A stretch of 64,000 nt of DNA. Source: Scolanthus callimorphus (taxonomy: Eukaryota > Cnidaria > Anthozoa > Actiniaria > Edwardsiidae). The stretch covers positions 5,934,251 to 5,998,250 of the forward strand of contig CM066924.1 in NCBI GenBank assembly GCA_033964015.1, written 5' to 3'. The notes below the pieces were generated by a model that was not told the origin of the DNA, made no database searches, and worked only from the letters and a program-made list of their open reading frames with translations. The position numbers and the translations under genes are program-made. Within the stretch, counting starts at the first letter, position 1, and each line of letters begins with the position of its first letter. Positions 35,095 through 45,228 of the stretch are shown piece by piece.

Positions 35095-35585
35095 GGGACT
35101 GTTCGTTAATTACATCGCAGGGGGGGCTGGTGGTTTTTTCTGCTTGTAGGTTTTCTGAAAACTTACCCCCGTACAAAAAAGGTAGTTTCAATTTCTACCC
35201 CCTTCGAAAAACGGCTATTTGAAATTTTACCCCCCTCCCCCTGCGCGCTAATCCAAAGCTAGTATCAGACTCCTATTTTCCAAATGGCGTCTAAAGTAAG
35301 TACGATTGTTGACGAGGATGTACCGGTAGAACAAGCTCTAAAATGGCAAGAAAAGAGAAGAGAAGTTCAGCAGAAATCATCCGGATTCAATATAGTGTTC
35401 TGCGTTTCACGCAATCGCACTCAATCTCAATCCTAGCCTGTTGAAAATTTGCATGACACTAAAATGTACCCCCCAAAAGTTTCGCGTGTTCTAAAAATTT
35501 ACCCCCAAATTTTTCGACGTTCTGCAAAATTTACCCCCCCTATAAACCACCAGCCCCCCCTGCGACGTAATTAACGAACAGTCCC
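35095..35585. mobile_element. Harbinger-like MITE with TAA duplications
   Basis: The ends are GGGACTGTTCGTTAATTAC (left) and its inverse, followed by CGCAGGGGGGGCTGGTGG. TAA lies on both sides (35092-35094 and 35586-35588). Phrases TTTACCCCC occur repeatedly in both halves, facing inward. Confidence 0.85.
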
Positions 35586-36253
35586 TAACTCTGTGACGAG
35601 ATTATTACTTAGATTGTTGTCGAAATAGCGTTATGAAGCTGAAAGGATCACGCCGTCTTCAAAGTGTAACCCCGACCCAATGGCAGCTCATGGCATTCCT
35701 AGTTCGACAGTATCTTCTTCAAATTCAGTCGTCATTCGAAATCTCAACTGATTTGTCGAGATTTGCCACCACGACTGTGCGTACTTAGCGGTATCTACAG
35801 TAAAAGCATTTTCTCTCGATTTCGTCTGTTGGCAGGCCTCGATGAAACGTAAATCTTGAAAGAAGAAAACGTATGATTGTTTCACGGTTAGTAGGGCGTG
35901 GCATTTTAACTAATTTAGTAGGGTCCACTTCACCAGAGTCCATTTCAAAAACCCGTCTCACCTGAAAGATACGAAGGTATAATGTTTAGGTTTTGAAAAG
36001 GCGAGGTATATTCAAACATGTTATCTGATTTAGTACAGTTCCGGCGACGACGCCCGTTGTGAATCCGTGACGTGTTAATATCGCGCGTTCCTTTTGCTAG
36101 AAACATGTGAGAGGAAACAAGGGAGGAAATATAATTGCCAAACTTACAATTGGAGTTGATCGATCAGAACTGGTGCGCATTGTATAGATTACTGACTATC
36201 GAACACGCCCAACGTGTAGTATGGCTCTGCATGTCGCCACACCTGCAATCAGA

Positions 36254-36649
36254 TGGCTAATGTGATGTCATCTCCGTGCATTTCAGTCCTGCTTTGATAT
36301 TGCAGCACCACGTTCGTTTGCACATGCACGACATCAGCTCTAAAACCTCCTCAGGTGCGGGATTAGAGTAAAGCCATGATTCAAACTCCAGCCAACTGGA
36401 TGTGCCCTCCGTTAGATTCCAGTCATAGCCGTGAAGAGAAGGGACTTGGGGACACGCCTTCGTTGCTCTTCTCCAATTTGCTTCCTGGTAATTTGCGCGT
36501 GCTACGTAAAAGCGCAATGACAATTGACAGAGTGGGAGCGACTCCGGATCTACCTTGACTTCTTTGATACAGTACAACTCTGAACGTCGCCTCAGGTACC
36601 CTCCACTCCTTTTCGATGTCGCAAAAGCGTAGCTCTTGTTCTCGAGCAT
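36254..36649 (-). pseudogene. Decayed TE-type ORF with Cys-rich C-terminus
   Basis: The minus frame includes YVARANYQEANWRRATKACP, then a Trp-rich stretch, then PAPEEVLELMSC, CKRTW and GLKCTEM. I know this arrangement (RANYQ-WRR-PxxP, then PAPE-VLEL--C-C, then LxCT) from many unplaced cnidarian predictions that behave as repeats. That is memory of the family, not a search. Expected cysteines after KCTEM are missing, and the upstream part is broken across frames, so it is a remnant. Its original function is not known to me. Confidence 0.5.
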
Positions 36650-37230
36650 CTAGTGGCGCCACTTGCCCTAGAATGAGAAGGCGGAGACGGTAGCGCATCC
36701 CGTCAAGGCGCGCAGACCGAAAAGACCTTGGGGAACATCTTCTTTCGAGACGCCCGGGGCGATTCGCGTTGACAGCTATTTCAACAAATGTTGTCGGTCT
36801 TGTGAGTGCTCAAGCCTACGTGCCCAGAACGAACGGCAGTATGGGTAGAAACTAAATATCCTATTCGGATTATACCTCGCTGGTCTGAGTGCTAAATTCT
36901 ACGAAAGACAGCTTTGTTTCAAGCTAGTAATGTCTCGAGTAATGTCTCGAGTTCATAAACGTCGGTACTCAAGCAGTTAGCAGATTAAAGACCTCCTACC
37001 CAGGCAATTTTGCGGTCTGGGCGCGTACGGCTTCCGACAACGTTTTTGAAATAGCTGTATACCATGTCTGCAACTTCGGACAGGTCAGATAGCATTTACC
37101 CCGGTTATGGGCGTGTCCAAGGAACATAATAAGCACGTCTGTGTCGTCTTAGTGGATGACGCACTTCCTCCCGCATTGTGAGCGTGTAATACCATGCGCC
37201 GGGTCGGCGTCCAGATGCGCCCAGATGCGT

Positions 37231-37330
37231 TGTTTATGTACCACGTGAGCAATACCTTTTAATCATCCTTGTTTCGTTGCTCTCAAGCGAAGTTAACGCC
37301 AAAAAGTATTGATCACGTGGTACATAAACA
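37231..37330. repeat. Foldback with TGTTTATGTACCACGTGA ends
   Basis: Arms of about 30 bases face each other. A third, degenerate half copy (ATCTCGTGGCACATAAAAAG) follows at about 37335. Confidence 0.7.
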
Positions 37331-37517
37331 TCACATCTCGTGGCACATAAAAAGCGATCACGCGATCAATTTCAAGAAGTCGCCGGCGGTCCGAAATAAC
37401 GAAGGTTCATGCGGCGGTTTACTGGGATGCATAGTACTAAATACACATTTGTCAGGGAGTTGCCGTGGTGAAGGCTTTTATAAGCAAAGCCGAAAATTTG
37501 GCAAAACACTTGTTGTG

Positions 37518-37677
37518 TAGAGCAGATTTCGTATGACTGTGAAAGTGGTACTGTCGAGGTGGCGGTACGGAACCTGATCTGCTGTAGATACTGAATGAAA
37601 TCGCGTAGTCGCGGTATGGTCGCGGCGCGGCACAACTCTTTCGCGGCACCTTTCACAGTCATACGAAATCTGCTCTA
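37518..37677. mobile_element. TAGAGCAG-family MITE, copy 4
   Basis: The ends TAGAGCAGATTTCGTATGAC and inverse are perfect for about 27 bases and match the copy at 17160. The central phrase CTGCTGTAGATAC is in inverse orientation relative to that copy. Confidence 0.88.
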
Positions 37678-38483
37678 CTCATATTCTGAATCACTTGTCA
37701 GGGAGGATGGCTGCGGCTCGATCAATTTTTCCAGGAATCTACATTTCGACATTGCGCTAATTCTGCTGAAGATTCGCTACGAATAATGCATTTCTCGATT
37801 AATTCTACCTGTAAATCCTCCGCTTTTGGTTGCATTGTTACCAGGTCTAATCACAAAACAAACAATTTCACACAATAACATGTTTTAGTTTTTATTTTTA
37901 GCCAACGAAACAGGCGAATTTTTAGTAAATCACTCTTGATTCACGTTGTTCGACGCGCCGCTATTGTATTGTATAGTCGATTGTTGTTTATCATAACTTT
38001 CATAATAAGCATGATCTTCCATAGAAGATGAATATGTCTGAAAAATAAACGAAAGTGTGTGATCATTTTGTGGGAATTTTATAACATCTGTTTCGCTTGA
38101 AGCGAGTATTGTCGGTAATGGTCAAATCTTAACCAAAAGACGATATTACAAATTCTGATTCTTAAATAAAATAGTCTGGCTATAAAGTAGTGATTAGTCC
38201 AAGAAAGCTTGATAAAGCGAGCGTAAGTTGTTTTGGACAAACACTTGTAATGGAATGGAAGTCTAAACTTAACTGCTCGAATTGCGTTATTTTTGAAGAA
38301 TAAATTAGTAAGCTTACATGTACCGGACCTGTTCGCTCGCCTTTGGAGCGTTTTATTTCTTTCGAAAATCCCCCAAACATCTTAAGTGGCTAAAATAACA
38401 TCTTTCAATAATACGAAGCTATCAAATAAGACAAACAAGTGTTTTAAAGCGTTTGGGGGCATTTTTTTTTCACTTCATTAGGG
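37678..38483. other. No gene recognised
   Basis: AT-rich DNA with no bounded repeats or recognisable coding exons. Confidence 0.45.
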
Positions 38484-38698
38484 CGCGGGGTTTGCTCCGA
38501 AAAACAAAATGGCGGCCGCAGGGGGAGTTCACTCACCTCTTTTCAAACTCGAATTTCTAATCGAAAGCTACCGATCTGTTTGTCCGGGGTGGGTTTTTTT
38601 GAACGCTTGATAGTTAAACTTTCGAATGGTAGTGGTCTCAGCTGTTCTACAGAGATGAGTATTAGAACGAAATTTTCGGGTCCTAGGTGACGGACTAT
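38484..38698. repeat. Duplicated segment, copy 2 (inverse of 33001-33199)
   Basis: Plus-strand ATGGCGGCC at 38508 opens 33 codons ending FKLEFLIESYRSVCPGWVF then a stop. The same peptide core is readable in the other copy. The downstream non-coding part is also conserved, so the duplication is of DNA rather than a processed copy. Confidence 0.75.
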
Positions 38699-38750
38699 GA
38701 AACGTACGGTGGCCCACATATGTCAACCGCAAATTGGAGTACAACACATT

Positions 38751-39927
38751 GGCCGTTTTCACACTAGAGACGAACAAATCGTCTGGACGGACAAATCGTC
38801 TGACGATTTGTTCGTCTTTTGTACGTCTAGTGTGAATTTAGGTCGGACTTTAGTCGATTTGTTCGTCTACACAAACAAAGCGTCTATGAAAAATCGTCTT
38901 CCTAGACGGCCAAACAGACGAACAAATTTAGACGATTTGGGGACTGTTCATTTTTTATCAGGGAGGGGGGGCTGGTGGAAATGAGGGGGGGGGTCACCCA
39001 AAAAAATACGGCCTCAAAGGGGGGGTCACCCAAAAAAATACGCCACTAAAGGGGGGGGGGGGTCACCCAAAAAAAACAAGCACATAACAGGGAGGAAATG
39101 AAAAGTTTGTATTTTTTACAGCATGCAATATGTTTGTTTCAACTCGCTTATATGTTTCTATTTTCACTCAATACTTAATAAAATTTCGCATGCAGAATTT
39201 AACATATAATATGCACTGATAGGCCAGCCGGGCAGTCTCTATGTTTGAAAGAATACACCTTAGGTAAGCGTGAGTTCAACGTTTATTCATTTGGGCCGCG
39301 CTTCAAGCACATGAATAATAATAATTTCTTCATTTGCGGAGCGCATGAAAAATGGGCTCCTGACAGGCTTTGTTTACTATACACAAAAAACCATCTACCC
39401 TTTTTCTGAGGCTTGATGAAATGCGGTTATCAAAAGTTGGGCGCGCTTCGCGCGCAAAGAAAGAATTATGTGACCCCCTCTTTATGTAAAATGTCTTCTA
39501 CTAGGTCAAATAGTGGACCTGAGGTGGGTGTCACGAAAACGTTTAATAGTTCTGATGGGGGGTCGGTTCCTTAGCTTTGACAGAAGTAAGAAAAGCGTTA
39601 AGAAGAATGAGACTGCATCACTTAGGCAAGAGTCTATCTTACAGGGCAAGCATTTATAAGAGTGGGGGGGGGGGGCACACAGAAAAAAAATACATTGGAT
39701 TTTGGGGGGCCACCCAAAAAAATACGGACATGAAAGGGGGGGCAACCCAAAAAATACAGGGTCTCCCCTCATTTCCACCAGCCCCCCCTCCCTGATAAAA
39801 AATGAACGGTCCCTTGTTCGTCTGAAAATTGTTCGTCCCATTTTCACATCAGACGATTTGTTCGTCTTGAGACGATTTGTTATTTGTTCGTCCAGACGAT
39901 TTGTTCGTCTCTAGTGTGAAAACGGCC
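38751..39927. mobile_element. Element with GGCCGTTTTCACACTAGAG ends, split by an insertion
   Basis: The ends GGCCGTTTTCACACTAGAG and inverse lead into clusters of AGACGAACAAATCGTC and its inverse. A second element occupies 38940-39813. When that is removed about 300 bases of original palindromic MITE remain. Confidence 0.85.
38940..39813. mobile_element. Harbinger-like element inserted in another MITE
   Basis: The ends GGGACTGTTCATTTTTTATC and inverse (GGGACCGTTCATTTTTTATC) are followed by G-rich blocks with repeated GGGTCACCCAAAAAAATACG. The duplication is TTG on both sides (38937-38939, 39814-39816). The core has GGCGCGCTTCGCGCGC and AAATGCGGTTATC blocks shared with 3739-5117. Confidence 0.88.
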
Positions 39928-40040
39928 ATTCGCAAAACTAAAAAACACATTCGCAAATGGCCAAAACACATTCGCAAATGCCAAAACACATTCACAAAAA
40001 CTCAAAACACATTCGCAAAAAACTCAAAACACATTCGACC
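39928..40040. repeat. AAAACACATTCGCAAA tandem repeat
   Basis: About five irregular units of 20-25 bases. A single related AACACATT occurs on the other side of the MITE at 38743, so the MITE may have inserted into the edge of this array. Confidence 0.75.
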
Positions 40041-40813
40041 CAAGACTCGCGCGTTTTGGTATACAGGCGCGGCAACCAAGCTATATCTGGTATCCGCCAT
40101 GTTTTGCCACACGTTCGGCCACCACAGGGCGCCCAAGATCAATGTTTGTGAAAAGTCGATCCTGCATGTTGTATCGTTAAAATGCTCTAAAAAACGTAAA
40201 AATATTGTCAAATTTTCAAATAAAAAGATCTTACCTCTGTACATTGTCTCTGTGATGCTTTGGAGTTCTTTGTAGTCATGAAGTTTTCCACCTTTCCATT
40301 TATTTGAATTTAGCTATCAACACCACTGCAAGTTACAACATTTTGACCCCCCCTCCCTCAATACATAACGTCTATCCTTTCCCTGCCTCCCTCGGTGCAT
40401 TTCCGCTCTCGCCGTTGAAAAAGTGGTAATGTTCCGCAAGTTCACTCTCTCGCATGCTCACTGTTTTTCTCGCAAGTTCACTGTGCTTATCTTCTCCCTA
40501 ATCTCGATTTTTACCCATCGAACATTATTTTGATGCTAATGTATTTACTATAGTCGTCAATTCCCTATAAATTAGATATGTACGAATACGAATTTTCGAC
40601 TGATTTCTTGGTGAAATGCTCATCATGACCGTACGATAAGAATCGCCCAAACTTCACTCTTCAAGCTCAGCTCGGCTGAACTTCGCAAAACAAACACATT
40701 TACAAGCAATGTAGCACGTATTTCTCTCGAGACAGATCCCTAGTATTCTATTTACGATGGATTTTACGCTTCTGTGGCGTAAAATAGAGACCTGTAACCA
40801 CATTATTTAAACC

Positions 40814-40927
40814 GGCATTCTATACACCGCGCTGTTGCTAATAAGGGACCGATCGTCTATTACGTCCACGGGCATTCTATACACCGCGCTGTTGCTAATA
40901 AGGGACCGATCGTTTATTACGTCCACG
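40814..40927. repeat. 57-bp tandem duplication at a transposon left end
   Basis: Two head-to-tail copies (40814-40870, 40871-40927) each include GGCATTCTATACACCGCGCT and the first 26 bases of the element that starts at 40902. They differ by one C/T. Confidence 0.85.
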
Positions 40928-41712
40928 GGAAGGGGGGGGGGGGGTTCTAAATTTATTGATAGTTAAAATTCGCACCCCCCTCATTAAAAAGGAGACACAA
41001 AAATAACCCCCACATAACATCGATGTTCTAAAAAGCTTACCCCCACCCTGTAACCAGATCCCCTTATTTGAACTAATTGAAGACGATTTACAGACATTTC
41101 TTTTTTGTTGCGCGCGAAGCGCGCCCTAATTTTTTTATGAATGAACGCATTTCACCAAACCTCAAAAAAAAGGTAGATGAACATTCCATTTGCTGTTTGT
41201 AGTAAACAAAGATCGCAAATGACGTGCGTGAAGCAGGGTCCAAATGACGAATCTCTATCCTCGTAACTTCGAACTCACGCTTGCCTCATAATAAGGCCTT
41301 CTTTTTTCGAACTGAGACAGCTCCGATGCTTATTACTGCAGAGCGTCTTTTTGGGGAGAGGTAGTTTTTTTCTCCTGGCTAAGATACATTTTCTTGTAAT
41401 GACATTCGTAGCCATTCCATTGCGCACGTTCTCAAAAAGTATATTGTACATTCCGATGCGCGCGAACCGCGCCGAACCTGGCATACTCGCTATATGGCGT
41501 AGCGCTGCGCTGTATGCCATACGCGATAGCTTGTACATAGTATTATTTAGTTGAACTACAGTGTCTCTGAAAAAATTACCCCTGTTTTGAAAGAGGATGC
41601 TAAAAAATTACCCCCCTAAAATCCATGTCTTCTAAATTTTTACCCCAACCCAAATTCCACCCCCCCCCCCCCCCCCCCCCCCCCCCCGTAGACGTAATAA
41701 ACGATCGGTCCC
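40902..41712. mobile_element. Harbinger-like element, copy A
   Basis: The ends GGGACCGATCGTTTATTACG and inverse are followed by G10 (left) and C28 (right). The interior is inverse to copy B (42859-43664) over its length at high identity, including a minus-strand ORF starting MYKLSRMAYSAALRHIASMP. The flanking trinucleotides are TAA (left) and TTA (right), so they are not a direct repeat. Confidence 0.85.
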
Positions 41713-41770
41713 TTAGTTGTGAATACTGAGGTGTCAATGAAACTACCTAATTCGACTTTATGGAAAAATA

Positions 41771-42076
41771 CAATCCCCGCCAAAACTGTTGACCCATTTC
41801 TCAACGTTTGAACCGTTATTCTTATAATTTGGTTCCTTAGCAAGAGTCTCCCGCCAACAAGCTCTTTTCTTCCACCTTTCCCCCCCCCCCCCCCCCAATC
41901 AATGTTGTTCCTGTAGGGATATCATCGGAGTTTTGTGCGGTGCAGTTGGAATTTCAACATTGCACAGGGGGAGAGGGGGTGGTGCATGAATGTTGTCCTG
42001 TCTGTTATCATTCTTGCGAGCATTTTTTAGCGTTACTAAATGGAGTGTGTGTGTCAACTAGTTTTGGCGAGGATTG
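41771..42076. mobile_element. TA-flanked MITE, CAATCCCCGCCAAAACT ends, copy C
   Basis: The ends CAATCCCCGCCAAAACTGTT and the inverse of CAATCCTCGCCAAAACTAGTT are flanked by TA. The left half ends in C16 and AATCAATGTTG. The same element lies inverted at 44939-45228. TA duplication suggests Tc1/mariner-type mobilisation, which is inference. Confidence 0.82.
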
Positions 42077-42858
42077 TAGGCTTCTTTTTATTTCACCCCC
42101 TCGGCCGGAAAAATGGCCACAAATTGGCACCCTCGAAAAAGGCAATTTGCTATACCCCCTAGAAATTCTTCTGAAAGGGGGTGGGGGTGGGGGCCGGGGC
42201 TTTGGGTTGGAATAATGGCTCTTGGTGTCTTTAGACAGCTCCACTCAAGTTTGGTAGCTTAACCTTGTTCCTTCCTTATAGTGAAGTTTTTGCCTTGATT
42301 ATGTTAGTTTATGTTAGGTTTTTTTATTATGTTGCTGCTATTGACAGTGATAGGACGTCGCATTGCGTGGTACGGTGTAGGGAGATGCGATACTTTGGTC
42401 AGCACAAACATAAAGAATCTGTTTGAATGTCCTTATACAGCGTAGGCTTTAAATCACTGAAAATAATATTTTTGCTGCGCATGCGCTGTTGAGACCACAC
42501 ATATTTACCAATATTTTGGACCCTGTTGACTAAGGTACCTTGGCTTTGCACAATGATGATCCTTATACAGTGTAGACCTTAAAGTGACTAAAACAGTCCG
42601 CTGTAAAACAATCAAATTCTCTTTTTCAAAGTAATTTTTTTGGCAAAGGCAGGTACCTCCCACATGGATAGGTTTAGTACTAACTAGGCATATATATAGT
42701 TTGGGCAATTTTTTCATTATTTCTCGTTTTATAGCTGCTGGTATGTCATAAAAGGGTCGATTGGGTGTTACAAATGTAATATTAAGTCTCAGCGTTATTA
42801 TTTATGTTCAGTTCCACCAAATTATAACTTTATAATAAAAGTGTCTTTCGATTCATTA
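42077..42858. other. Spacer between elements, no gene recognised
   Basis: AT-rich spacer with GGGGGTGGGGGTGGGGG at about 42178-42194. Near 42416 and 42530 there are short repeats of CCTTATACAGTGTAG type. Confidence 0.45.
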
Positions 42859-43664
42859 GGGACCAATCGTTTATCACGTCTACGGGGGGGGGGGGCGGTG
42901 GAATTTGGGTGGGGGTAAAAATTTAGAAGACACAGATTTTAGGGGGGGTAATTTTTAGCATCCTCTTTCAAAACAGGGGGTAATTTTTTCAGAGACACTG
43001 TAGTTCAACTAAATAATACTATGTACAAGCTATCGCGTATGGCATACAGCGCAGCACTACGCCATATAGCGAGTATGCCAGGTTCGGCGCGGTTCGCGCG
43101 CATCGGAATGTACAATATACTTTTTGAGAACGTGCGCAATGGAATGGCTACGAATGTCATTACAAGAAAATGTATCTTAGCCAGGAGAAAAAAACTAACT
43201 CTCCCAAAAAGACGCTCTGCAGTAATAAGCATCGGAGCTGTCTCAGTTCGAAAAAAGAAGGCCTTATTATGAGGCAAGCGTGAGTTCGAAGTTACGAGGA
43301 TAGAGATTCGTCATTTGGACCCTGCTTCACGCACGTCATTTGCGATCTTTGTTTACTACAAACAGCAAATGGAATGTTCATCTACCTTTTTTTGAGGTTT
43401 GGTGAAATGCGTTCATTCATAAAAATTAGGGCGCGCTTCGCGCGCAACAAAAAAGAAATGTCTGTAAATCGTCTTCCATTATTTCAAATAAGGGGATCTG
43501 GTTACAGGGTGGGGGTTAAGCTTTTTAGAACATCGATGTTATGTGGGGGTTATTTTGTGTCTCCTTTTTAATGAGGGGGGTGCGAATTTTAACTATCAAT
43601 AAATTTAGAAAACCACCCCCCCCACCCCCCACCCCCCCCGTGGACGTAATAAACGATCGGTCCC
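42859..43664. mobile_element. Harbinger-like element, copy B (inverse of copy A)
   Basis: The ends GGGACCAATCGTTTATCACG and inverse have TTA on the left and TAA on the right. The interior matches copy A in inverse, including the MYKLSRMAYSAALRHIASMP frame (here on the plus strand) and GGCGCGCTTCGCGCGC. The reading frame is partly conserved between the copies but has no recognisable domain. Confidence 0.85.
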
Positions 43665-44938
43665 TAATATCAATAGGAAGACATCACCGAGTTCTTTCTG
43701 CGAGTACAGTTTGTAGATTGCTAATGCCGGCTGATAGTCAAACAAATATCACTAAAGTTCGAGCCGAATCGTGATACAGCGCGTGCTCAATTTTTGTCGT
43801 TCTCAATAATGTATGTAAAACAAAATAAACTGATAAATCTACGCAGAACTTTAGGTAGACTTGCCACAAATTGTGCAGGATGCAAAACTATAAAGGCTGG
43901 ATCAATGATTCTGTTCTTGTCTTTCAATACTGCTTTTCCACGAAACAGGGCTGACCTTTGGTCATTTGAGGGCCACACGTGGGACGGTAGCTGTCACGCA
44001 ATACGTTGCGTGACGAACTAAGTTTTCCTCATTTCTGCCAAGCAAAATCATGGAAATGCTCAATTTAACAACATGAGTGCAAACAACACATATAAAATAA
44101 TAGCCTTACATCGTATATTTTACATCCAAGCGAACCTACTACAAGATTTATTGAAACTAGTGCGGTCTACACGGTCTACACCGATATTGCTAAAAGAAAT
44201 CAATTAGATCATCTTTTTTCAGAGACAACGGTCTACAGTGTAGACCGTGTAGACCGTTGCCCGTCTGTCGTCCTTTTAAAACGAAAGTTTAAAAAAAACC
44301 TAAGTAGTGAAGTGAGGCGAAAATAGTATAACCGCTACATGACAAGGAAATCTAGAAGATAGAAAATGTCTTGCAGTCGTCGCTCCATCGGCATTTCTGT
44401 AGAGACACGCGAAAACTTCTCATTTAACACGTGACAACAGCACAACGAGTTGCATAAACTCTCAGGCAAACAGTGGCAATCTCGGCTTTTCGTCTTGCCC
44501 AATATAACTTCAAGGTCAGTAGTTAAGGTGGAGAAAGTATCACTTCTAAGTCTTTTAATGAGGTCAAATTGTTTTTACTAAAATGCACAAAAGGCTATTT
44601 CAGAATTTGCAGAAAGTTGAGAGAAAAACTCCAAAATACAAGAATTTTCGTGATCGCCTGAAAAATTAATACAGTGGTCTTCCATTTGTTATATCTCCCA
44701 ATATTCTGTCATTGTAAAGTTCAAAGTTTGTTTTACATGGGACTGCAGCGCGTCTAACAACGTTTTAAAGGAAAAATAGAGCGTTTTCGGAACCACAGGT
44801 ATCCCCGGTTAATGTCGTCTTTGATCAAATTTTTAACATGGATATAAGGAGTGGCCCTATGATCATACCAGAACGTAAAGCCCAGATGTCAATGTATCTA
44901 ATGCATAAAGACCAAAATGTGAAAAATACAATCCGCGC
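43665..44938. other. Spacer with GGTCTACAC inverted repeat
   Basis: Only a small foldback of GGTCTACACGGTCTACAC against its inverse is visible (about 44162-44180 with 44240-44262). No gene. Confidence 0.5.
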
Positions 44939-45228
44939 CAAAACTAGTTGACACACACACTCCATTTAGTAACGCTAAACAATGCTCGCAAGAACGATCA
45001 CAGACAGGACAACATTAATGCACAACCCCCTCTCCCCCTGTGCAATGTTGAAATCCCAACTGCACCGCACAAAACTCCGATGATATCCCTACAGGAACAA
45101 CATTGATTGGGGGGGGGGGGGGGAAGGGGGGAGAAAGAGCTTGTTGGCGGAGACTCTTGCTAAGGAACCAAATTTTAAGAATAACGGTTCAAACGTTGAG
45201 AAATGGTCAACAGTTTTGGCGGGGATTG
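44939..45228. mobile_element. TA-flanked MITE, copy C' (inverse of 41771-42076)
   Basis: The ends CAATCCGCGCCAAAACTAGTT and the inverse of CAATCCCCGCCAAAACTGTT are flanked by TA (44937-44938 and 45229-45230). It has a G15 tract where copy C has C16. Confidence 0.82.

Noticed and set aside
36423..36698. 91-codon minus ORF in another frame of the Cys-rich remnant
   Set aside because: Shadow frame of the decayed TE ORF.
39928..40040. Regular short repeats resembling a CRISPR array
   Set aside because: Irregular unit length, no spacers of constant size, eukaryotic context; a plain tandem repeat.
41275..41538. ORF MYKLSRMAYSAALRHIASMP, conserved in 43021-43272
   Set aside because: Similarity is explained by the two inverted copies of one transposon. 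No domain, and both strands carry similar-length ORFs.
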